From: Christensenella sp964494645
Lineage (GTDB): Bacteria; Bacillota; Clostridia; Christensenellales; Christensenellaceae
DNA: 42,698 nucleotides
Direction of reading: 5' to 3'
Assembly (NCBI GenBank): GCA_964494645.1
Contig: CAZBSH010000018.1
Span: 1-42,698 of the forward strand
Made by a program: the position numbers and the translations under genes. Numbering within the stretch: the stretch's first letter is position 1; each line of letters begins with the position of its first letter. The notes under the pieces are model-generated. The model was not told the origin of the DNA and did not search any database. It saw only the letters and a program-made list of their open reading frames with translations. This document shows, one piece after another, positions 32,576 through 40,050 of this stretch.

Positions 32576-33304
32576 ATGCGGCTTAAAAGATTGGTACTGT
32601 TGTTTCTTGCGGGAGCGATGCTGTTTGTTTTTGCTGCGTGCGGCAAGGAAGAAGCAAAGGAAACGGAAACAGGATTGCCTGATTTAAGCAATGTGAGCAT
32701 TGACGGTCTTAAGATCATTGTTGATCCGGGGCACGGAGATGTCGATGTAGGTACGATCGGCGTATCTACGGGACGCTATGAAAAGGAAGTCAATCTGGAG
32801 ATATCCTTAAAGCTGAGGGAGGCGCTTGAGCAAGCGGGCGTTCATGTGATCATGACGCGCGAGACGGACGGACCGATCGCGGCAGATGCGGAAACGGATG
32901 TTGGTAAGCGCAAGGAAGCGGATATGCAAAAGCGCGAGCAGATCATTACAGACGCGGGAGCGGACATGTATGTTGGCGTTCACCAGAACAGCTTTGAAGA
33001 AGAAAGTGCTTGCGGGCCTCAGATTTTTTATCATACAGATTCCAATATGGGGGCGATGCTTGCAAAGTGCATCCAAACTGTGATGAACGAGGAGCTTGCG
33101 CCCAAAGAGCCGCGTATGGCAAACTGCGGCAGATACCGCTTGCTAAAGCCGGGGAAGCAGCCGAGTGTGACGGTGGAGTGTGGTTTTTTCACGAATCCGG
33201 AGGAAGAAAAGAAATTGCAGGATTCTTCCTATCAAGAGAAGGTTGTGGCGGCGATCATCGACGGGATCAAATATTTTGAGTGGAGTAAGGCGAATGCTGA
33301 ATGA
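32576..33304 (+). CDS. N-acetylmuramoyl-L-alanine amidase lipoprotein
   Basis: 242 aa. A lipoprotein signal peptide ends with a lipobox FAAC (Cys near residue 22). The Amidase_3 zinc residues are His in VDPGHGDVDVG, Glu in KEVNLEISLKL and His in VGVHQNSFEE, with catalytic Glu in VECGFFTNPEEEKKL. It cleaves the bond between MurNAc and L-Ala in peptidoglycan outside the membrane, and CwlD-like roles in spore cortex are possible. The ATG is preferred over the GTG at 32570, which sits inside the SD. Confidence 0.9.
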   Translation: MRLKRLVLLFLAGAMLFVFAACGKEEAKETETGLPDLSNVSIDGLKIIVDPGHGDVDVGTIGVSTGRYEKEVNLEISLKLREALEQAGVHVIMTRETDGPIAADAETDVGKRKEADMQKREQIITDAGADMYVGVHQNSFEEESACGPQIFYHTDSNMGAMLAKCIQTVMNEELAPKEPRMANCGRYRLLKPGKQPSVTVECGFFTNPEEEKKLQDSSYQEKVVAAIIDGIKYFEWSKANAE

Positions 33305-33704
33305 TTTAAAGGAAGGATATACGCTTAGTGAAGAGAAAGCGTCGCAAATTGCGCCGCTTACACTTGCATATATTGGAGACAGCATTTTTGATGTGTATGT
33401 ACGCACCAAATATGCTTTAAACAGTCAAAAGAACGCAGGGAAACTTCATTCGATGAGTATTCGGCTGGTCAATGCGCGTTCGCAGGCGGCATTTGCGCAT
33501 GGATGGATGGAGCGTTTTACGGATGCCGAAAAAGAAGTGTTTATGCGCGGACGCAATGCCAAAAGTCCGACGGTGCCAAAAAATATGAGCATAGCGGATT
33601 ATAAGTATGCAACGGCAATGGAAGCGGTAATCGGATATTTATATTTAAGCGGTCAAATGGAGCGCGTAAATGAAATATTAGGAACGCTGGAATTTGAAAT
33701 ATGA
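33294..33704 (+). CDS. mrnC: Mini-ribonuclease III
   Basis: 136 aa. An RNase III catalytic domain without the dsRNA-binding domain. The signature LAYIGDSIFDVYVRTK contains the catalytic Asp, and the late block YKYATAMEAVIGYLYLSG holds the catalytic Glu. It matures 23S rRNA ends in Bacillus. The ATG overlaps the amidase stop by 11 bp, with TAAGG upstream. The gene order ahead of rlmB is conserved in Bacillota. Confidence 0.92.
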   Translation: MLNDLKEGYTLSEEKASQIAPLTLAYIGDSIFDVYVRTKYALNSQKNAGKLHSMSIRLVNARSQAAFAHGWMERFTDAEKEVFMRGRNAKSPTVPKNMSIADYKYATAMEAVIGYLYLSGQMERVNEILGTLEFEI

Positions 33705-33728
33705 CCTTTTAGAAATGAGGATAGCTAT

Positions 33729-34472
33729 ATGCCAAAAACGACGTTGAAAACAGTACTTTTGATGGCGACGCCCGATCCGGAGCTGATCGTTTCGATGGGG
33801 GCGAAGCTTTGCTATTCGCGCGCGGATATCGAACAACTGCAAAAAACGGCGAAAAGTGAAGAGTTTATTGACCGTTTGACACAAATGGGGCATTTATCGC
33901 CAATCGAACACGCGTCGTTTTCGTTTGGTGTAGAAGGGGTGTCGCGCGCGTTGTTGGCGCAGATCACGCGTCACCGTATTGCGAGTTTTTCCGTACAGTC
34001 GCAGCGGTATGTGAACCAGAGCGAGAAAAAAGGAGAGTTTTCTTACATCATTCCGCCCAGCATTGAAGCGCTTGGAAAAGAGGCTGTGGAGAAATTTGAA
34101 CAACAAATGCAGACGATGCAGAATTGGTATGACGAATGGGTGATTGCGCTTGGCGCAAACGGGGAAAAGTCGAACGAAGATGCGCGCTTTGTGCTGCCCA
34201 ACGCCTGCGAGACCAAAATGATCATCACGATGAACGCACGTGAGCTGTTGCATTTTTTTGAGCTCCGATGCTGTAATCGCGCGCAGTGGGAAATTCGTGA
34301 ATTGGCATGGCAGATGCTTGCGCTTGTGATGAAAACTGCGCCGGCGTTGTTCAAGAATGCAGGGGCATCCTGCGTGGGCGGTAAATGTGCGGAAGGGCGT
34401 ATGAGCTGCGGGAAAATGGAAGAAGTCCGTGAAAAACAGAAAAAACTGATGGAGGAAGTCACCCATGGATGA
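33729..34472 (+). CDS. thyX: FAD-dependent thymidylate synthase ThyX
   Basis: 247 aa. The ThyX motif R-H-R-x7-S appears as RHRIASFSVQSQRY from Arg81, with the conserved N-terminal block PIEHASFSF and the later ETKMIITMNARELLHFFELR. It makes dTMP from dUMP using methylenetetrahydrofolate and FAD. A Cys-rich tail (CVGGKCAEGRMSCGK) is present near the C-terminus. It overlaps rlmB by 8 bp. Confidence 0.96.
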   Translation: MPKTTLKTVLLMATPDPELIVSMGAKLCYSRADIEQLQKTAKSEEFIDRLTQMGHLSPIEHASFSFGVEGVSRALLAQITRHRIASFSVQSQRYVNQSEKKGEFSYIIPPSIEALGKEAVEKFEQQMQTMQNWYDEWVIALGANGEKSNEDARFVLPNACETKMIITMNARELLHFFELRCCNRAQWEIRELAWQMLALVMKTAPALFKNAGASCVGGKCAEGRMSCGKMEEVREKQKKLMEEVTHG

Positions 34473-35232
34473 ACAAAGAGAGTATATCATTGGGCGCAAC
34501 AGCGTACGTGAGGCGATTCGTTCAGGCGAGCAGATCGACAAGGTTTTTTTTCAGCAGGGGTTGACAGATGGTAGCATACGCGAGCTTTTAATGCTGGCAA
34601 GACAGGGAAAACTTGTGATCGTGGAGGTACCGCGCGCTAAACTGGACGAAATCTGCGCCGGGATGGGTGCGGAAGGACGCATGGGAAACCATCAAGGGGT
34701 AGTGGCACAGATCCCGGCTTTTGCGTATAGCGAGATGGACGATGTTTTTGCGCTGGCAGAAGAACGCAAGGAACCGCCGTTCATCATTATATTGGACAGT
34801 GTACAGGATCCGCATAACTTAGGCGCGGTCATCAGGAGCGCGGAAGCACTGGGTGCGCACGGTGTGGTCATCGGCAAGCGGCGCACCGCGCTGCTTGGTG
34901 CTGCCGCATTCAAGGTATCGTGCGGGGCAGCGCAATATATTCCTGTTGTTAAGGTAACGAATGTTAACCATGTGATCGAGGACCTGAAGAAGAGGAACAT
35001 ATGGACAGCCGCGGCGGATATGGATGGACAACCGCTTGCAAAGACAGATTTGAAGGGTGCTTATGCGTTGGTGATTGGCGGCGAATCCGAAGGGGTTGCG
35101 CGCCTTACAAAGGAATTGTGCGACATTGTGGTAAAAATCGAGATGCCGGGCAAGACCACTTCCCTCAACGCGGCGTGCGCTGCAAGCGTATTGATGTATG
35201 AGAAGCGTCGTCAGGATATGGTCGGAAAATAA
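34465..35232 (+). CDS. rlmB: 23S rRNA (guanosine-2'-O)-methyltransferase RlmB-like
   Basis: 255 aa. A SpoU/TrmH-type RNA 2'-O-methyltransferase. The N-terminal substrate-binding domain starts EYIIGRNSVREAIRSG. The SPOUT domain contains motif 1 LDSVQDPHNLGAVIRSAEALG, motif 2 VIGGESEGVARL, and motif 3 MPGKTTSLNAACAASVLMYE. RlmB methylates G2251 in E. coli, and the exact target here is inferred. It lies in the usual mrnC-rlmB-sigH run. Confidence 0.92.
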   Translation: MDEQREYIIGRNSVREAIRSGEQIDKVFFQQGLTDGSIRELLMLARQGKLVIVEVPRAKLDEICAGMGAEGRMGNHQGVVAQIPAFAYSEMDDVFALAEERKEPPFIIILDSVQDPHNLGAVIRSAEALGAHGVVIGKRRTALLGAAAFKVSCGAAQYIPVVKVTNVNHVIEDLKKRNIWTAAADMDGQPLAKTDLKGAYALVIGGESEGVARLTKELCDIVVKIEMPGKTTSLNAACAASVLMYEKRRQDMVGK

Positions 35233-35245
35233 GGAGAAGGATCTT

Positions 35246-35944
35246 TTGTTAGACGAGGAACGACAGGATGAGACAAAATTGAATGGTGAGGACACGCTGC
35301 GTACAGAAAGGGAGTATCTCTTCGAGGGATTGGAAAAATATTCGTTTTTAAGCGACGAAGAGGCTGTATGCAAAGCAGACGAAGATCCTGCTGCACTCGA
35401 ATACATCTTGCATAAATATAAAAATTTCGTGCGCTCTAAGGCACGCTCATATTTTTTGATTGGCGCGGACAGGGAGGACATTGTTCAGGAAGGGATGATT
35501 GGTCTTTATAAAGCGGTGCGTGATTATGACGCAGAGAAAAAAGCATCCTTTCGGGCGTTTGCGGAATTGTGCATCACGCGGCAGATCATTACCGCGATCA
35601 AAACGGCTACGCGTCAAAAGCACAGACCCTTAAATTCGTATGTATCACTCAACAAACCCGTCTATGATGAGGAATCTGAGCGTACGCTTGTGGATCTTAT
35701 CGCGGCTACAAAGATCACGAATCCGGAGGACATTGTGATTGATAAGGAAGATTATGCGAGTATTGAAGAAGAGATCACGAAGATGCTCTCAGGTCTAGAG
35801 CAACAGGTGTTGGGGTATTATCTGCAAGGGCTTTCTTATCAACAGATCGCAAAAATCATGGATAGGCATGAGAAATCCATTGATAATGCATTGCAAAGAG
35901 CGAAGAGCAAGATAGAGCGGTTTCTGACTGAAACAAGGGAGTAA
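35246..35944 (+). CDS. sigH: RNA polymerase sigma-H factor
   Basis: 232 aa. A sigma-70 family factor of the SigH (Spo0H) type. Region 2 includes YKNFVRSKARSYFLIGADREDIVQEGMIGLYKAVRDYD, and region 4 has the helix-turn-helix LEQQVLGYYLQGLSYQQIAKIM. The start TTG at 35246 is chosen because AAGGAGAAGG lies 6-14 nt before it, while the ATG at 35198 sits deep in rlmB without an SD. SigH controls early sporulation and stationary-phase genes in Bacillus; whether this organism sporulates cannot be told. Confidence 0.93.
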   Translation: MLDEERQDETKLNGEDTLRTEREYLFEGLEKYSFLSDEEAVCKADEDPAALEYILHKYKNFVRSKARSYFLIGADREDIVQEGMIGLYKAVRDYDAEKKASFRAFAELCITRQIITAIKTATRQKHRPLNSYVSLNKPVYDEESERTLVDLIAATKITNPEDIVIDKEDYASIEEEITKMLSGLEQQVLGYYLQGLSYQQIAKIMDRHEKSIDNALQRAKSKIERFLTETRE

Positions 35945-35946
35945 AC

Positions 35947-35974
35947 TTGACAAAATGCGTAATTTCTATATAAT
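35947..35974 (+). promoter_or_regulatory. Promoter of the greA-lysS operon
   Basis: Perfect TTGACA (35947-35952) and TATAAT (35969-35974) with a 16-bp spacer. The predicted start is near 35981. A hairpin TGCGCT/AGCGCA (36001-36006/36012-36017) ends only 4 nt before the greA SD. Confidence 0.85.
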
Positions 35975-36036
35975 AGATGTCATGTTAAAAGGGAAATTTG
36001 TGCGCTTTTATAGCGCATATCAGGAGGATATCACGA

Positions 36037-36513
36037 ATGGCGAATGAGGATGTAGTACTCACGCACCAAGGAGTAAAAGAACTGGAAGAAAAGCTCGAAT
36101 ATCTAAAGACGGTACGGCGCCTGGAGATCGCGGAAGAGATCAAGACGGCACGTGCGTTTGGAGATCTTTCGGAAAATGCGGAATATGATGAAGCAAAAAA
36201 TGAGCAGGCGAAGATCGAGGGCGAGATCGTCATGCTTGAAAAGATGCTCAGGAACGCTACTGTCGTTGATCAGGATGACGTAGATGTACAACGTGTGAAT
36301 GTAGGCACAACGGTCAGAGTGCTGGATAAGGAATTTGACGAAGAGATCGAGTATATGATCGTAGGCTCTGCGGAAGCGGATATGACACAAAACAAAATAT
36401 CGAATGAATCCCCGGTGGGACGTGCGCTGCTTGGTAAAAAAGTAGGCAATACGGTCAAGGTGGATACGCCCGGAGGCGTTGTGAAGCTTAAGATTCTCGA
36501 TATTCACAGGTAG
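36037..36513 (+). CDS. greA: Transcription elongation factor GreA
   Basis: 158 aa. It rescues backtracked RNA polymerase by stimulating transcript cleavage. An N-terminal coiled coil holds the conserved tip residues in ARAFGDLSENAEYDEAKNEQ, and a C-terminal FKBP-like domain ends with SPVGRALLGKKVGNTVKV. The ATG at 36037 has CAGGAGGAT 7-8 nt upstream; the longer frame from 35998 is rejected. Confidence 0.96.
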   Translation: MANEDVVLTHQGVKELEEKLEYLKTVRRLEIAEEIKTARAFGDLSENAEYDEAKNEQAKIEGEIVMLEKMLRNATVVDQDDVDVQRVNVGTTVRVLDKEFDEEIEYMIVGSAEADMTQNKISNESPVGRALLGKKVGNTVKVDTPGGVVKLKILDIHR

Positions 36514-36525
36514 AAGGAGTATAAC

Positions 36526-38019
36526 ATGGCAGAGCAGGAACAAAATACGCAACAGGAGCTGTCAGAAATATTGCGCGTGCGCCGTGAAAAGCTACAAGCC
36601 TTAAAAGACGAAGGGCGTGATCCTTATGAGATCACGATGTTTGATAAAACATTCTCTTCAGATGAAATCATTGAAAATTTCGACGAGATGGAAGGTTCTG
36701 AAGTAGCTATCGCAGGCAGGATCATTTCCAAACGAGTGATGGGAAAGGCGAGCTTTTTTCACATCATGGACGGTCGCGGCAAGATACAGGTCTATGCGCG
36801 TAAAGATGTGATGGGCGACGAGCCGTATGCGGAATATAAAAAATTCGATATCGGTGATATTGTCGGTGTTACGGGTGAGGTGTTTAAGACAAATGCCGGT
36901 GAGATTTCCGTAAAATCCCACAAGGTGGAGCTGCTCTCCAAATCACTTTTACCATTGCCGGAAAAATGGCACGGATTAAAGGATACGGATTTGCGTTACC
37001 GTCAGCGTTATGTCGATCTGATCGTTAATCCGGAAGCAAAAAATGTATTTTACGCGCGATCCAAAATCATTAAGGGAATTCGTGATTTTTTGGATAACAG
37101 AGGCTATATTGAAGTAGAAACACCGGTGCTGCAAACGAGCGCGGGAGGTGCGGCGGCGCGTCCGTTTATTACGCATCACAATACGCTTGATATTGATATG
37201 TATTTACGTATCGCGACAGAGCTGCATTTAAAACGACTCATTGTGGGCGGCTTTGAGCGTGTTTATGAGATCGGTCGTATTTTCCGCAATGAGGGCATGG
37301 ATCCGAAGCACAATCCGGAATTTACGACGGTGGAGCTTTATGAAGCGTATACGGACTATGAAGGTATGATGAACTTGTGTGAGGAGCTTTTCCGTTATTG
37401 CTCAAAGCAGGTAAATGATTCGGACGTTATCACTTATCAAGGCGTGGAAATAAACCTCGGAAGCGCGTGGAAGCGTATGAGCATGAATGAGGCGGTAAAA
37501 GAATATGCGGGCGTCGATTTTGCCGCTTGCGAAACGGATGAACAGGCGCGTGAGCTGGCAAAGAGCGCAGGGATTGGTTTTGAAGGAGTACCTACGCGTG
37601 GGATGCTTTTGAATAACGCCTTCGAGCAGAAGGTGGAAGAAAACCTGATTCAACCGACGTTCATTTACGATTATCCGATTGACGTATCGCCGCTTGCGAA
37701 AAAGAAGCCGGGCAGCGACTGGCTGACAGAACGGTTTGAATTGTTTATTACGGGCAGGGAACTTGCAAACGCGTTTTCAGAGCTGAATGATCCGGATGAC
37801 CAGCGTGAACGCTTTATGGATCAGGCGAAAAAACGCGCGGAAGGCGACGACGAAGCGAATATGATGGATGAGGACTTTGTCACGGCGCTCGAATACGCGA
37901 TGCCGCCTACCGGCGGTATGGGGATTGGCGTAGACCGTATGGTTATGTTGCTGACGGATTGCTTTAACATCCGCGACGTATTGTTGTTCCCCACGATGAA
38001 ACCAAAAGAAGGTAAGTAA
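36526..38019 (+). CDS. lysS: Lysyl-tRNA synthetase, class II
   Basis: 497 aa. An N-terminal OB-fold anticodon-binding domain (VAIAGRIISKRVMGKASFFHIMD) is followed by the class II catalytic core. The core contains motif 1 (RSKIIKGIRDFLDNRGYIEVETPVL), motif 2 (FERVYEIGRIFRNEGMDPKHNPEFT) and motif 3 (GGMGIGVDRMVMLLT). The greA-lysS order is common in Bacillota. AGAAGGAG precedes the ATG. Confidence 0.97.
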   Translation: MAEQEQNTQQELSEILRVRREKLQALKDEGRDPYEITMFDKTFSSDEIIENFDEMEGSEVAIAGRIISKRVMGKASFFHIMDGRGKIQVYARKDVMGDEPYAEYKKFDIGDIVGVTGEVFKTNAGEISVKSHKVELLSKSLLPLPEKWHGLKDTDLRYRQRYVDLIVNPEAKNVFYARSKIIKGIRDFLDNRGYIEVETPVLQTSAGGAAARPFITHHNTLDIDMYLRIATELHLKRLIVGGFERVYEIGRIFRNEGMDPKHNPEFTTVELYEAYTDYEGMMNLCEELFRYCSKQVNDSDVITYQGVEINLGSAWKRMSMNEAVKEYAGVDFAACETDEQARELAKSAGIGFEGVPTRGMLLNNAFEQKVEENLIQPTFIYDYPIDVSPLAKKKPGSDWLTERFELFITGRELANAFSELNDPDDQRERFMDQAKKRAEGDDEANMMDEDFVTALEYAMPPTGGMGIGVDRMVMLLTDCFNIRDVLLFPTMKPKEGK

Positions 38020-38679
38020 ATGACCAAAGAAAGCGGAATAAAAGCTGCAAAGGGAATCCTCTATGTACTGTCACGGATCGCCATCGTAGTGGTGGTGATT
38101 GTGATTGCAGTGATTGCTTTTTATACCGCGATGCATACGATGAATGTTGAAATGGTTTTAAAGGATGCCTACACGGCGCGTACGGAGGCAGTGTTGCTTC
38201 CGGATAAAGAAAACAGCGGCAATGAAGAAATATTGGGTCGTATGTTTACAGAAAACTTTCTTGCATCGGATACAGAATTAAGTAGCAGCAGGTATGATGA
38301 ATTTGATATCTTGAATTATTATCAGCGCACAGAGATAGAGTCTTTTATCATATGGCCGTGGGAGGATCAGGCGACGGTCAAGGTAACGGATTTGGTGTCC
38401 GAGATCACAGGTACGCCTCTTGACATGATTGCGGAAGATGGAACGATCATTTCTTCGGAGGGAGTATCCAAAAAGCCGCCGGAGTGGGAAAACGGGCAAT
38501 ATGAGGTCAAGCTTATCAAGAGTGGAAATACTTGGAAGATCGACTCGCAGAAGCTGATAAAAGAAATAGAGCCGGAGGCAACGGGATCGGTTGAGCCGAG
38601 TGCATCCGTATCATCAGAGCCGTCAGCCGTCGCTTCGCCGGCAGCAGATGAGGGCGCAGGACAGGCTACAGAAGAATAA
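38020..38679 (+). CDS. Single-pass membrane protein of unknown function
   Basis: 219 aa. One TM helix (about residues 18-40) with a short cytosolic N-terminus, then an extracytoplasmic domain of about 140 residues, and a Ser/Pro/Glu/Ala-rich C-terminal tail. No family recognised. The ATG immediately follows the lysS stop (TAA-ATG), so it belongs to that operon. The low-complexity tail resembles in composition the linker of the membrane protein at the left edge, but the domains do not look related. Confidence 0.75.
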   Translation: MTKESGIKAAKGILYVLSRIAIVVVVIVIAVIAFYTAMHTMNVEMVLKDAYTARTEAVLLPDKENSGNEEILGRMFTENFLASDTELSSSRYDEFDILNYYQRTEIESFIIWPWEDQATVKVTDLVSEITGTPLDMIAEDGTIISSEGVSKKPPEWENGQYEVKLIKSGNTWKIDSQKLIKEIEPEATGSVEPSASVSSEPSAVASPAADEGAGQATEE

Positions 38680-38684
38680 AAATG

Positions 38685-38712
38685 CAGGCGCAAAGAATGC
38701 GCCTGTTTTTTT
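38685..38712 (+). terminator. Terminator after the greA-lysS operon
   Basis: CAGGCGCA (38685-38692) pairs with TGCGCCTG (38698-38705) over a 5-nt loop, followed by seven T. dusB begins only 12 nt later. Confidence 0.9.
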
Positions 38713-38723
38713 GAAAGGGATTT

Positions 38724-39671
38724 ATGACGCGAAATGTTTATTTGGCCCCGATGGCGGGAGTTACAGATGCCGCTATGCGTGAGGTGTGTGTCAGGTGCGG
38801 CGCGCAAATGACAGTCACGGAAATGGTGAGCGCAAAGGGGATCGCCTACCGAAATGAGCGTACGCATGAGCTTCTTGGACTGAGTGATGTGGAAAAGCAG
38901 GTAGTCGTGCAGCTCTTTGGAAATGAGCCGGACGTCATCGCGCAAACGGGCAGGAAGGTTGAAGAGCTTTTTGGCGAACGGTTGTTTGGTATTGATGTGA
39001 ATATGGGATGCCCCGCGCCTAAGATCGTTAAAAACGGGGAGGGCAGCGCGCTGATGAATGATCCTGTGCTGGCAGGCGGGATTATTTCTGCGCTCAAACA
39101 TGCGGTGACAGTGCCGGTGAGCGTGAAATTCCGTTCGGGGTTTTCGGAGAAAAACAAAAACGCGGTGGCGTTTGCTAAAATGGCGGAGGATGCGGGGGCG
39201 GACAGCGTTGCGGTACATGCAAGGACACGTGAGCAGTACTACAGTGGGAAGGCTGACTGGGATATCATTCGTCAGGTCAAGGAAACGATAAGTATTCCGG
39301 TGATCGGAAATGGGGATATTTTTTGTGCGCAGGATGCTGCGGATATGCTGGAGCGTACCGGATGTGACGGCGTGATGGTAGGACGCGGCGCGCGTGGGAA
39401 TCCGTTCTTATTCACACAGATAAGGGAACTGCTCGAAACGGGAAGAGTCAGCACATTGCCAACAGAGCGTGAGCGTATCGATATGTGTCTTTTGCAGGCG
39501 CGTATCGCAGTTGCAAACAAGGGGGAAGCGTTGGCGCTTCGGCAAATGCGCACGCATGCGGCGGACTACATCAAGGGAATACGTGGCGCCGCAAAGATAA
39601 GGGAGCAGGTGGTACGAGTGAACACCTATGCGCAGCTTCAGGAATTATTGCTTGATGGATTAAAAAAATAG
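38724..39671 (+). CDS. dusB: tRNA-dihydrouridine synthase (DusB-like)
   Basis: A 315-aa FMN enzyme that reduces uridines in the tRNA D-loop. It has the N-terminal APMAGVTDAAMRE block, the catalytic Cys in NMGCPAPKIVKNGEGSALM, the FMN-binding VHARTREQYYSGKADWDII block and GNGDIFCAQDAADML, then the phosphate-binding MVGRGARGNPFLF. GAAAGGGA lies before the ATG. It sits just downstream of a terminator, so it depends on read-through or an unseen promoter. Confidence 0.94.
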   Translation: MTRNVYLAPMAGVTDAAMREVCVRCGAQMTVTEMVSAKGIAYRNERTHELLGLSDVEKQVVVQLFGNEPDVIAQTGRKVEELFGERLFGIDVNMGCPAPKIVKNGEGSALMNDPVLAGGIISALKHAVTVPVSVKFRSGFSEKNKNAVAFAKMAEDAGADSVAVHARTREQYYSGKADWDIIRQVKETISIPVIGNGDIFCAQDAADMLERTGCDGVMVGRGARGNPFLFTQIRELLETGRVSTLPTERERIDMCLLQARIAVANKGEALALRQMRTHAADYIKGIRGAAKIREQVVRVNTYAQLQELLLDGLKK

Positions 39672-39700
39672 TTGCTTTTAGCGACGCTGTGTGCTAATAT
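39672..39700 (+). promoter_or_regulatory. Promoter of secG
   Basis: TTGCTT (39672-39677) and an extended -10 (TGC-TAATAT, 39692-39700) with a 17-bp spacer between the hexamers. Confidence 0.5.
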
Positions 39701-39734
39701 ATTGCTGTTACGTATTCTAAATGGAGGTATCGTT

Positions 39735-39986
39735 ATGGAGATTTTGTCTCTGATAATTAAAATAGTGTTGGTAGCTTTCTCGGTCTTTCTGATCGTAGTC
39801 GTACTTCTTCAGTCGGGCGCTAAAACAGGTGTTCCGGGTGCGATCGGCGGCGGTGCTGAAATGATGGTGGGTAAAAAGAAAGCGCGTGGTATGGATGCAA
39901 TGTTAAAACGTCTGACCAAGTTCTCTGCCGTTGGATTTATGATTTTGGCAGTACTGCTGGTCGTTATGCAGAAGTACTGGATGTAA
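39735..39986 (+). CDS. secG: Preprotein translocase subunit SecG
   Basis: 83 aa with two TM helices (about residues 5-25 and 60-80) and the glycine-rich loop AKTGVPGAIGGGAEMMVGKKKARG typical of SecG. It assists SecYE in protein export. The ATG at 39735 has GGAGG 7-8 nt upstream; a longer frame from 39672 overlaps the promoter and is rejected. The secG-rnr-smpB-ssrA order is common in Bacillota. Confidence 0.93.
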   Translation: MEILSLIIKIVLVAFSVFLIVVVLLQSGAKTGVPGAIGGGAEMMVGKKKARGMDAMLKRLTKFSAVGFMILAVLLVVMQKYWM

Positions 39987-40002
39987 CAAACAGATAATAC
40001 GG

Positions 40003-40034
40003 AAAGCACCCACATTTCTGGGTGCTTTTTTTTT
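40003..40034 (+). terminator. Terminator/attenuator between secG and rnr
   Basis: AAAGCACCCA (40003-40012) pairs with TGGGTGCTTT (40019-40028) over a 6-nt loop, and the T-run continues to 40034. It ends 16 nt before the rnr start. No convincing promoter lies between it and rnr. Confidence 0.88.
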
Positions 40035-40050
40035 GAAGAAGGGGAAATAT

